Assembly (NCBI GenBank): GCA_034666705.1
Contig: JAXDLH010000021.1
Location: 1-20,466, forward strand
Length of the DNA stretch: 20,466 nt
Reading direction: 5' to 3'
Source: JAXDLH01 sp034666705
GTDB lineage: Bacteria; Chloroflexota; UBA6077; SHYK01
Each line of letters starts with the position of its first letter. Positions within the stretch are counted from its first letter, which is position 1. A program made the position numbers and the translations under genes. Shown one piece after another: positions 14,357 to 20,466 of the stretch. The notes below the pieces were generated by a model. It was not told where the DNA came from. It made no database searches and saw only the letters and a list, made by a program, of their open reading frames with translations.

Positions 14357-15214
14357 ATGGGGATCGTCGTCGACGGCAACGCGCTCGCCCGTGAAATCCG
14401 CGACGAGGTAACCGCCGCCTTCCAAGCGGAGGCCTCGGCCAGCGGCGTCCCGCCGCGCATGGCGATTTTGCAGCTAGCCGACGCCGCGGCCGCCTCGCAG
14501 TACACGCGCCGCCTCCAGCGCACGTTCAGCGAGGCAGGCGCGACAGTCGATCTGCACGAGCTGCCGACCCACGCTGGCCTGAACGAAGCTATTGCCCTTG
14601 TCGAAGCATTGAGCAACGATCCAGAGATCCAGGGGATTCAGATCCAGACGCCGCTTCCCCCACAGATTCCGCTCGCTACGCTGCTCGAGGCGCTCGACCC
14701 CACCAAAGATCTCGACGGCATCCACCCGACAAATGCGGGGCGGCTCGCTCAGGGCCGACCGACGATCGTGCCGGCCACGCCGCTTGGCGGGCTCGAGATT
14801 CTGCTCCGCAACGACGTGCCCATCAGCGGCGCCCGCGCGGTGGTGGTCGGGCGCAGTACGCCCGTGGGCCGCCCAATGGCGCTGCTCCTGCTGCAAAACG
14901 ACGCGACGGTCACCATCTGCCACACGCGCACCACGGACATGGGCGCAGTGGTGCGGGAAGCCGACATCGTCGCAGTTGCCGCCGGCCGTGCGGGACTGGT
15001 GAAAGCCGACTGGATTCGGCCCGGCGCAGCCGTGATCGACTTCGGCGTGAACGTCCTGGATGGCAAAACGGTCGGCGACGTGGAGCCCGCCGCCCAGGAG
15101 CGCGCGAGCCTGTTCACGCCGGTGCCGGGCGGCACGGGGCCGGTGACGACCGCGATGCTGCTGCGCAACGCGCTCACCCTCTACCGCCAGGCGATTGGCA
15201 GGGACTCGGGATGA
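14357..15214 (+). CDS. folD: FolD: methylene-THF dehydrogenase (cyclohydrolase Lys missing)
   Basis: This 285-residue enzyme has FolD motifs throughout: IQTPLPPQIP, PTKDLDGIHPTNAGRL (residues about 116-131), PATPLGG, the dinucleotide-binding VVVGRSTPVGRPMA, WIRPGAAVIDFGVN and PVPGGTGPVTTAMLL. It normally oxidises 5,10-methylene-THF with NADP and hydrolyses methenyl-THF to 10-formyl-THF. Aligned with E. coli FolD, Tyr50 is kept as Tyr49, but Lys54, needed for the cyclohydrolase step, is Leu53 (segment SQYTRRLQRTFSEAG). The dehydrogenase parts look intact. ATG 14357 has GGGAGA upstream and starts the conserved domain. Its TGA overlaps the next gene's ATG (ATGA). A cyclohydrolase-family protein is encoded two genes upstream. 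Confidence 0.93.
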   Translation: MGIVVDGNALAREIRDEVTAAFQAEASASGVPPRMAILQLADAAAASQYTRRLQRTFSEAGATVDLHELPTHAGLNEAIALVEALSNDPEIQGIQIQTPLPPQIPLATLLEALDPTKDLDGIHPTNAGRLAQGRPTIVPATPLGGLEILLRNDVPISGARAVVVGRSTPVGRPMALLLLQNDATVTICHTRTTDMGAVVREADIVAVAAGRAGLVKADWIRPGAAVIDFGVNVLDGKTVGDVEPAAQERASLFTPVPGGTGPVTTAMLLRNALTLYRQAIGRDSG

Positions 15215-16131
15215 TGCAGGCCCTCGGGCGTGCGCTCGCGTCGGTCACGCTCGTCGCGCTGGTCGCCCCTACGGGCCTTGGTTCGCCGCAGCGCGCCTTG
15301 GCGCCCGTCCAGGTAGCAGCATCGGTCCAGACCTCGGCCCAGGAGAACCAGCCGGCCGACCCTGCGCCGTTCGCCGAGCGCGCGCTGGCGGTGGATCGCA
15401 TGCTGGCCGAGACGATCGGGATTCGCCCGGCTGGCTCCGATGCGGAACGACGCGCGGCAGCCTACCTTTCCGATGAACTCAGCGGCATGGGCTACGCGGT
15501 CGACGTGGCGCCGTTCCCCTTCTCGGCACGGGGCAACTCCGGCACGAGCCAGAACGTCGTAGCAATGCGTCCAGACGAGGATCCCACCCGGCCGCTCGTT
15601 ATCGTCGGCGCCCACTATGACTCGGTTCCGCAGGGGCCGGGCGCCAACGACAACGGCTCCGGCACCTCCACGATGATCGAAGTGGCGCGCGAGCTCTCGT
15701 GGAACCCGGTGCCGGGCGTCGACGTCCGTTATGTCGCGTTTGGCGCTGAGGAGATCGGCCTGTTGGGCAGCGCGGATTACGTTCGCCGGCTGTCTGCCAC
15801 GGATCGCGACCGGCTCAAGGTGATGATGAGCCTCGACATGCTCTCCGTTGGCGACAACCCGGCGTTCGCGGGCACCGAGCCCTGGGTGTCGCTCGCGATG
15901 ACCTACGCAGCCTCGCAGGGCTATGAGCCGCTCGATTTGACCCGGCCGCTGCGCGGCCTCAGCGACCACGCCTCGTTCATCAATGCCGGCCTCCCGGCCG
16001 TGATGTTCTACTGGTCGGACGATCCCGAGTATCACACGATCTTCGACGTGTGGCAGCGTGTGCAGCCCTGGTCGATGGATTTGATGGGCTCGATCGCGAT
16101 CCAGCTCGTGCGCCACGCAACGAGCTCGTGA
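15211..16131 (+). CDS. secreted M28-family zinc aminopeptidase
   Basis: This 306-residue exported metallopeptidase has a signal peptide in the first ~30 residues (ALGRALASVTLVALVAPTG) and then a M28 catalytic domain. The two-zinc ligands and catalytic residues appear in order: HYDS in VGAHYDSVP, Asp in GANDNGSGT, Glu-Glu in FGAEEIGLLGS, Asp in SLDML, and His in PEYHT. It should release N-terminal amino acids from peptides outside the cell. ATG 15211 overlaps the folD stop as ATGA, so its translation is probably coupled to folD; the second ATG (15214) is also possible. Functionally the link to folate enzymes looks incidental. Confidence 0.92.
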   Translation: MMQALGRALASVTLVALVAPTGLGSPQRALAPVQVAASVQTSAQENQPADPAPFAERALAVDRMLAETIGIRPAGSDAERRAAAYLSDELSGMGYAVDVAPFPFSARGNSGTSQNVVAMRPDEDPTRPLVIVGAHYDSVPQGPGANDNGSGTSTMIEVARELSWNPVPGVDVRYVAFGAEEIGLLGSADYVRRLSATDRDRLKVMMSLDMLSVGDNPAFAGTEPWVSLAMTYAASQGYEPLDLTRPLRGLSDHASFINAGLPAVMFYWSDDPEYHTIFDVWQRVQPWSMDLMGSIAIQLVRHATSS

Positions 16132-16152
16132 GTCCACGCTAAGGGTGAGCCC

Positions 16153-16234
16153 GAGGCTTCCTATGCTGGTAGCCAAATGGCACTCACTGCAGTCCAAACA
16201 ACGCGCAACCCTGAGGCTTCATGCGCTCGGAGCC
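16153..16234 (+). repeat. imperfect direct repeat upstream of the dienelactone hydrolase gene
   Basis: GAGGCTTC at 16153 and 16213 starts two ~22-bp units exactly 60 bp apart, both ending in AGCC, with 17 of 22 positions equal by my count. The copies carry TATGCT and GATGCTAGAAT respectively, so this could be a duplicated promoter region. Confidence 0.35.
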
Positions 16235-16239
16235 GATGC

Positions 16240-16245
16240 TAGAAT
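16240..16245 (+). promoter_or_regulatory. -10 box candidate (TAGAAT) of the dienelactone hydrolase gene
   Basis: TAGAAT lies 58 nt before ATG 16304. It is the same hexamer as before two other + strand genes in this window. Confidence 0.4.
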
Positions 16246-16303
16246 GGCGCCAGGCACAACTGCCCCTGCCGCTGTGCCGAAATCGTCGTTGGGGGGGAGA
16301 ACG

Positions 16304-16981
16304 ATGGCGGGTCAGATGATCGAGTTTCGCGCGAACGGCGGCACGGCCAACGGATATCTGGCGAAGCCTGCGTCCGGCACTGGTCCCGGCGTCATCGTGG
16401 TCCAGGAATGGTGGGGGCTCAACGACCACGTCAAGAGCCTCGCCGATCGGCTCGCCAGCGAGGGATTCGTCGCCCTGGCACCCGACCTCTACCACGGCGA
16501 CATGACCCGCGAGCCCGACGAGGCCGGGAAGCTGATGATGGCGCTCGACATCGAGCAAGCCGAGAAGGATCTTCGAGGCGCGGCGGCCGCGCTCAAGGCG
16601 AACGGCGCCACGGGCGCCAAAGTAGGCGCGGTGGGTTTCTGCATGGGCGGTCAGCTCGCGCTATTCGCAGGCACGGTGAGCAACGACGTCGGCCCGGTCG
16701 TCGACTTTTATGGGATTCATCCCGCCGTGAAGCCAGACTACAGCAAGCTCTCTGCGCCGCTCTTGCTAATCTGCGGTGATAAGGACCATATGGCTGGTCC
16801 CGATCCGTCTGGCAACGTCGTCAATGCCGTCAAGGCCGCAGGCAAGCAGGCAGAACTGGTGGTCTACCCGGGCGCGGACCACGCCTTCATGAATGACACG
16901 CGGCCCGAGGTCCACAAGCCGCAGGAGTCCGCTGACGCCTGGGGCAAGATGGTGAGCCACCTGCGGAGCAATCTCCAGTAA
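16304..16981 (+). CDS. dienelactone hydrolase family protein
   Basis: This 225-residue cytoplasmic alpha/beta-hydrolase has the dienelactone hydrolase triad: Cys113 in GFCMGG, Asp161 in CGDKDH and His193 in GADHAF, plus Glu35 in VVQEWWGLN, which activates the Cys in this family. Family members open cyclic esters such as dienelactone in chlorocatechol breakdown, but many are general carboxyl-ester hydrolases, so the substrate is open. ATG 16304 is chosen for the GGGGGGGAGA directly upstream and because it starts the domain; the frame extends further upstream without family similarity. It ends 19 bp from the convergent phosphatase gene, with no hairpin between. Confidence 0.92.
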   Translation: MAGQMIEFRANGGTANGYLAKPASGTGPGVIVVQEWWGLNDHVKSLADRLASEGFVALAPDLYHGDMTREPDEAGKLMMALDIEQAEKDLRGAAAALKANGATGAKVGAVGFCMGGQLALFAGTVSNDVGPVVDFYGIHPAVKPDYSKLSAPLLLICGDKDHMAGPDPSGNVVNAVKAAGKQAELVVYPGADHAFMNDTRPEVHKPQESADAWGKMVSHLRSNLQ

Positions 16982-17000
16982 CGAGACGTCGGCCCTGTAC

Positions 17001-17720
17001 CTACACGACGACCGCGTTCTCGGCGGCTTCACGTGCCTTGCGCTCGGCCTCCTCGCGTTCGTGCTTGCGCCGAGCCTCGAACGCCCGGATATGCTCGCCA
17101 TCGGCGAGTCGCTCGAGCATGCCGAGGTCGATCGCGCTGATGATGGGCAGCGTGTGGGCATGCCAGAAGACGAACGTCACGAGTGAGGCCTGGCCAGGGT
17201 CGGGCGCGCGCACGTTGGCTGGCGTCAGCTCTTTGCCCGAGTAGCCGATTCTGAGAATCTTGATCGGGTCGCCATGGCTGACGCATACCGTCGTGCGCCC
17301 GGGGTGACGACGCCTCACCGTGCGGACCACGCGATCCATCCGGGTGAAGACGTCGTCGATCGTCTCGTCGCCTTCACCCTTGGGTGGGTCGTAGAAGCTG
17401 AAGCCCTGGGTCTCCTGCACCACCTTGTTCGAGTGGCCCTCCCACGAGGAGTGCACCTCCACCAGGCCGCTCGCACGGCGCAGCGGCGTCCCCGGATGGT
17501 AGCTGGCAATGACTTCCGCGGTCTGGCGCGCTCGTAACAGCGGGCTGGTATAGACCGCGGCGAGCGGCACGTCGGCGAGATATTGGGCGGTGCGCTCCAC
17601 GTCGTCGCGCCCGCGGCTCGACAGCCGCATACGCGGGAGTCGACCGTAGATCAGGTTTTCCGGATTGTGAACATTGCCGTGGCGCACGAAGACGATGGTG
17701 GTATCGGGCGCCGCGCTCAC
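17001..17720 (-). CDS. histidine phosphatase family protein
   Basis: This 239-residue phosphatase/phosphoglycerate-mutase superfamily protein carries the RHG motif at the start (VFVRHGNVHNP, His14 as the phosphorylated residue), the Arg in LLRARQTAE, and the second His in CVSHGDP. The last ~35 residues (ARRKHEREEAERKAREAAEN) form a charged helix, probably a coiled coil, beyond the usual domain. The start is GTG 17720, which overlaps the nadC stop by 4 bp (GTGA), so translation is probably coupled to nadC. Relatives dephosphorylate sugar phosphates, alpha-ribazole phosphate or nucleotides; the coupling hints at a pyridine-nucleotide or phosphoribosyl substrate, which is inference. Confidence 0.9.
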   Translation of the reverse strand: MSAAPDTTIVFVRHGNVHNPENLIYGRLPRMRLSSRGRDDVERTAQYLADVPLAAVYTSPLLRARQTAEVIASYHPGTPLRRASGLVEVHSSWEGHSNKVVQETQGFSFYDPPKGEGDETIDDVFTRMDRVVRTVRRRHPGRTTVCVSHGDPIKILRIGYSGKELTPANVRAPDPGQASLVTFVFWHAHTLPIISAIDLGMLERLADGEHIRAFEARRKHEREEAERKAREAAENAVVV

Positions 17721-18619
17721 GCCCTGCCCGGCTCCTCGAGCTCGAAGTCCAGACCGATGTCGAGCGCGGGCGTGGAGTGCGTGAGCGCACCCACCGAAAT
17801 GACGTCGACGCCATGCGCCGCATACTCCCTGATCGTCTCGAACCGCACCCCACCTGAGATCTCGATGGCTGCACGGCCGCTGATTACGCGCACGGCTTCG
17901 CCAACCTGCTCAGGGCGGAAATTGTCCAGCAAGATCACATCCGCGCCCCCCTCGATCATGTCCGGGATCTGATCGACTCGGTCCACTTCGACCTCGATCT
18001 TGACGGTGTGCGGGATGCGGTCGCGGAGCTGGCGGAGCGCCTCGACGGTACCGATCCCCTGGCTCCGCATCGCGGCGAGGTGGTTGTCCTTGACGAGCAC
18101 GCCATCGGAGAGGTTGAAGCGGTGGTTGCGGCCCCCACCGACCCGCACCGCATAACGCTCGAGCGCCCGGAGGCCTGGTGTGGTCTTGCGCGTGTCGATC
18201 ACGTGGGTGCGCGTACCCTCGATCGCGGCGACGTAGCGGCCGGTTGCAGTGGCGATCGCCCCCATCCGTTGGATGAAGTTCAGCGCGACTCGCTCCCCTT
18301 TGAGGATCCCACGCGCCGGTCCCCGCACGATGGCGACCGTGGCACCGGTCGCCACGTGGTCGCCCTCCTGCGCCCGCGGCTCGACGACGATCCGCTCGTC
18401 GATGGCGCGGAACACCTCTGCCACCACCCGCAACCCGCACACCACACCGGGCTCACGGTAGGCGAGGGCGGCGCGCGCCGTCGCGTCTGCAGGGACGAGA
18501 TTGTCCGTCGTAATGTCGCCCCAGCCGAGATCTTCCTCCAGTGCGGTTGCGACCATGCGCTGGAGGTCGGCAATGGGCACTTCGAGCGTCTCGATTGCGA
18601 GTCGGCGGGTAGCGGTCAT
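17717..18619 (-). CDS. nadC: nicotinate-nucleotide pyrophosphorylase (quinolinate phosphoribosyltransferase)
   Basis: This 300-residue cytoplasmic enzyme joins quinolinate and PRPP to nicotinate mononucleotide in de novo NAD synthesis. Hallmarks are LEEDLGWGDITTDNL near the start, RVALNFIQRMGAIAT, HVIDTRKTTPGLR, VGGGRNHRFNLSDGVLVKDN with the phosphate- and quinolinate-binding residues, IEVEVDRV and VILLDNF. ATG 18619 starts the family domain; AAAGGA lies 12 nt before it. An ATG at 18630 reads a 4-codon frame (Met-Pro-Gly-Arg) whose TGA overlaps the nadC ATG, possibly a coupled mini-ORF. TATACT upstream at 18660-18665 gives a promoter between tusA and nadC. No nadA or nadB is in the window. 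Confidence 0.96.
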   Translation of the reverse strand: MTATRRLAIETLEVPIADLQRMVATALEEDLGWGDITTDNLVPADATARAALAYREPGVVCGLRVVAEVFRAIDERIVVEPRAQEGDHVATGATVAIVRGPARGILKGERVALNFIQRMGAIATATGRYVAAIEGTRTHVIDTRKTTPGLRALERYAVRVGGGRNHRFNLSDGVLVKDNHLAAMRSQGIGTVEALRQLRDRIPHTVKIEVEVDRVDQIPDMIEGGADVILLDNFRPEQVGEAVRVISGRAAIEISGGVRFETIREYAAHGVDVISVGALTHSTPALDIGLDFELEEPGRA

Positions 18620-18659
18620 CGGCCTGGCATCCTTTCGAACGATACGTGGTAGTGGCGGA

Positions 18660-18665
18660 AGTATA
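18660..18665 (-). promoter_or_regulatory. -10 box candidate of nadC (TATACT)
   Basis: TATACT on the - strand lies 40 nt upstream of the nadC ATG, in the 53-bp gap behind the TusA-family gene. It would give a leader of about 30 nt. Confidence 0.4.
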
Positions 18666-18672
18666 GCCGCGC

Positions 18673-18906
18673 TCAGTCGTGGCTTCGGCGCGTGTAGCCG
18701 CGGTAGAGCGGCAGCTCGGTCTCGAAACCGAGGAATTCGTGCCCAGTTGCGCGGCACCACGCCGGCAGGTCGTCAAGGATCGCCACGTCAGTCGCAAGCA
18801 CCTCGAGCACCTGGCCGACGCCGAGCCCCTTGATTCGCTCGGCGGTCCAGATAATGGGGATCGGGCACAGCACGGCAGTGGCATCGAGGGTCGCGTCAGC
18901 CTTCAA
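18673..18906 (-). CDS. TusA/SirA-family sulfur carrier protein
   Basis: This 77-residue protein has the family's CPxP box (AVLCPIPIIWT, Cys14) near the start, followed by LGVGQVLEVLATDVAILDDL and AWCRATGHEFLGF, typical of the small TusA/YedF fold that carries persulfide sulfur. The C-terminal LYRGYTRRSHD is less typical. The start is TTG 18906: an in-frame stop lies 7 codons upstream and no ATG or GTG is available; no clear Shine-Dalgarno sequence precedes it. It lies 53 bp upstream of nadC on the same strand. No TusBCD or sulfur-oxidation genes are near, so the sulfur acceptor is unknown. Confidence 0.88.
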   Translation of the reverse strand: MKADATLDATAVLCPIPIIWTAERIKGLGVGQVLEVLATDVAILDDLPAWCRATGHEFLGFETELPLYRGYTRRSHD

Positions 18907-18975
18907 TGCGCGTCCGAGGAAGAGCTTTCATTCGCCCTGATCCTGAGCCCGTCGACGAGCCGAACAGGCCCGCGG

Positions 18976-20466
18976 CTAAGAGATCTCATCAATGATAGCT
19001 TCGAGCGGCTCCGCGGGCGTCGAACCGGTTGTGCCGGTTACCACCGTAACCAATGGCGAAACCGTGGGCGTCGGCGAGAGCGGGGGCGTCGCGGTGGCAA
19101 TGGGCGTGGGTGAGGCGATTGGCGTCGCCGTCGGCCGTGGGGTTGGACTCGCCGTCGGCGTAGGCGACGAGACGGGGGACGGCGTCGGTGGCGGCGGCGC
19201 CTGACGCAGCGTTTGCGCCGAGATCGTGTCCACGTCGACGAGCGTGCCGGTCGATGCGCCGTTGACCTGGCTCAAGATCGTCATGACGAAACGGTGCGTG
19301 CCGGAGCTGAATTCGCCAAACGTATACGGGATGTCCGCGAGCTCAGTGGGGTCGTAGAGATCGATGTCCGCCTGGACCGCGCCGTCGACGGTTACCCGGG
19401 CGATGCCGTGGTCCGGCCCCTTCGTCGTCACCCAGGTCACACTCGGTCCATCGAAGTCGACTGCCACGCCGAGGCCCGGGACGGCAGCCCGTCGCACCGC
19501 GCCGCCGCTAGCGCCCGGCGTGCTCAACACATCCCAACTCCCGCCATAGCTGAGGACCGGGTTCGTCTCCTCGGCCGTCTGCTGGGCCGCGGGGGACTCC
19601 AGCAGAATCAGCGGCGGCCCCCCGATGAAATAGTCGGTTGCGTCAACACCATTGTTGGCAGTTGCGGGCCCAAGGTCGAGCTGAAATGCGCCGCCAGTGG
19701 CGCGGACCGTCCGCGTAGCCCCAGTCTGATCCGTCACGGTAGCCGTCGTGGCCCGTGCCCCTATCGCTGCTACCAACCGGTTCGGCGTACGGTTCCATAC
19801 CACGGTAACGCGGTCCGTCCCGCGACGCATGGCGATCGCCTCGACGTTCTGCATGTGTTGTAACGTCGCGGAGTCGATGAACGAGAGGTTGTGGCTGGCA
19901 ACCTGATACGCCACATACGACGGGCGCAAGGTTCGATCGAGCCGCACCAGTCCGAGCGCCTCTGGCCATGCGGTGTCCTGCAACCGGTAAAAGAAAAACT
20001 TGTCCGCACCAGCAGCAATGGCATAGGCACCCGCCTCGATCACGTACGACGCCTGCTCTTGCAGTGTGGCGGCCCACTGATATGGCTGGAAATTGTATTG
20101 GGGTGATTCATCCCACGCCGATACACCTGCCTCGTTGACCCAGATCGGTTTGACGCCGATCGTCTGGGCCAGCTTCTGCCGGCTCTGCAAGACCCGGTCG
20201 TACACGTCACTCGGGCGGCTGTACTGGTGCCAGGGAAGCACGTCGAAGTAGTAATTATTCCCCGGGGCAGTTGGATCGGCCATCATGAGTTTGAGCAGAT
20301 CGTCCAGGAAGGGCATGTTGTTCCAGTACTCGAGGCCGGCGAGCAGTACCTGGTTGGTCGGGTCGACGTACTTCAGATTGAGATACGTCACCTTCAGGAG
20401 TTGGTAATAGTCCGCCGTAGAGCCGGGCCAGAATACCTCGGCGAGATCCGGCTCGTTCCACGCTTC
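18976..20466 (-). CDS. clan GH-A-like glycoside hydrolase with Pro/Thr-rich tail (truncated by window edge)
   Basis: The frame runs off the right edge, so the N-terminal part is missing; about 496 residues are visible. EAWNEPDLAEVFWPG at the very edge is the acid/base Glu motif (NEP) of clan GH-A hydrolases, and WVNEAGVSAW downstream fits the nucleophile Glu. The barrel end is followed by beta-rich regions and then a low-complexity Pro/Thr/Ser linker (repeats such as TPTASPTPRPTATP), ending near LEAIIDEIS. It is probably secreted or cell-surface attached and acts on a plant or microbial polysaccharide; GH39- or GH5-like relatives are candidates. The GTG at 20391 is internal. It lies 69 bp upstream of the TusA-family gene on the same strand. 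Confidence 0.75.
   Translation of the reverse strand, partial: EAWNEPDLAEVFWPGSTADYYQLLKVTYLNLKYVDPTNQVLLAGLEYWNNMPFLDDLLKLMMADPTAPGNNYYFDVLPWHQYSRPSDVYDRVLQSRQKLAQTIGVKPIWVNEAGVSAWDESPQYNFQPYQWAATLQEQASYVIEAGAYAIAAGADKFFFYRLQDTAWPEALGLVRLDRTLRPSYVAYQVASHNLSFIDSATLQHMQNVEAIAMRRGTDRVTVVWNRTPNRLVAAIGARATTATVTDQTGATRTVRATGGAFQLDLGPATANNGVDATDYFIGGPPLILLESPAAQQTAEETNPVLSYGGSWDVLSTPGASGGAVRRAAVPGLGVAVDFDGPSVTWVTTKGPDHGIARVTVDGAVQADIDLYDPTELADIPYTFGEFSSGTHRFVMTILSQVNGASTGTLVDVDTISAQTLRQAPPPPTPSPVSSPTPTASPTPRPTATPIASPTPIATATPPLSPTPTVSPLVTVVTGTTGSTPAEPLEAIIDEIS

Noticed and set aside
16145..16303. N-terminal extension of the dienelactone hydrolase from 16145
   Set aside because: It contains the imperfect direct repeat and the TAGAAT box, has no family similarity, and a strong ribosome-binding site lies at ATG 16304.
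1..20466. CRISPR array, transposase or complete prophage
   Set aside because: No regularly spaced repeats, no DDE transposase and no structural phage genes were seen; the only mobile-element trace is the integrase relic.

Overview
The window looks like chromosomal DNA from a high-GC bacterium. Most likely this is a member of Chloroflexota (Thermomicrobia/Sphaerobacter-like), though that is only an inference from the mix of genes, strong G/C third-position bias, family 5 lipoprotein binding proteins, a FabI/FabL-type reductase, a stand-alone cyclodeaminase-family protein and -10-only promoters. No rRNA or other taxonomic marker is present. Both ends cut genes: the left edge truncates a solute-binding protein and the right edge truncates a glycoside hydrolase.

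Left part (1-7000): a 5'-truncated family 5 ABC solute-binding protein (+); a 96-bp inverted-repeat element; a dual-specificity-type phosphatase (-); then a leftward cluster of an MFS exporter, a 4,5-dihydroxyphthalate decarboxylase-like binding-fold protein and a translationally coupled 35-residue membrane peptide. A stand-alone receiver protein and an Hsp20 chaperone follow on the + strand. A structured RNA segment and a strong terminator close this part.

Middle part (7000-10520): a second lipoprotein binding protein, clearly a paralogue of the first, sits in an operon with a cytoplasmic periplasmic-binding-fold protein. Directly behind them lie the decayed remains of a tyrosine recombinase whose catalytic Tyr codon now reads Cys, and then a complete tRNA-Leu(CAA) gene. 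This arrangement is that of an old integration site.

Right part (10600-20466): housekeeping genes. These are a FabI/FabL-like enoyl-ACP reductase, a 14-codon ORF with a perfect Shine-Dalgarno sequence, glutamate racemase (murI), and divergently a + strand run of cyclodeaminase/cyclohydrolase-family protein, TauE/SafE permease, FolD and a secreted M28 peptidase. A dienelactone hydrolase follows. On the - strand are TusA, NadC and a histidine phosphatase overlapping nadC by 4 bp, preceded by the truncated clan GH-A glycoside hydrolase with a Pro/Thr/Ser tail.

The most interesting point is that this FolD has Leu where the catalytic cyclohydrolase Lys should be, while the same gene run encodes a protein of the family that includes stand-alone methenyl-THF cyclohydrolases. 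The sequence therefore suggests that the two steps normally done by bifunctional FolD are split between two proteins. Other points worth a look are the two tiny ORFs, the recombinase relic and the apparent leaderless promoters.
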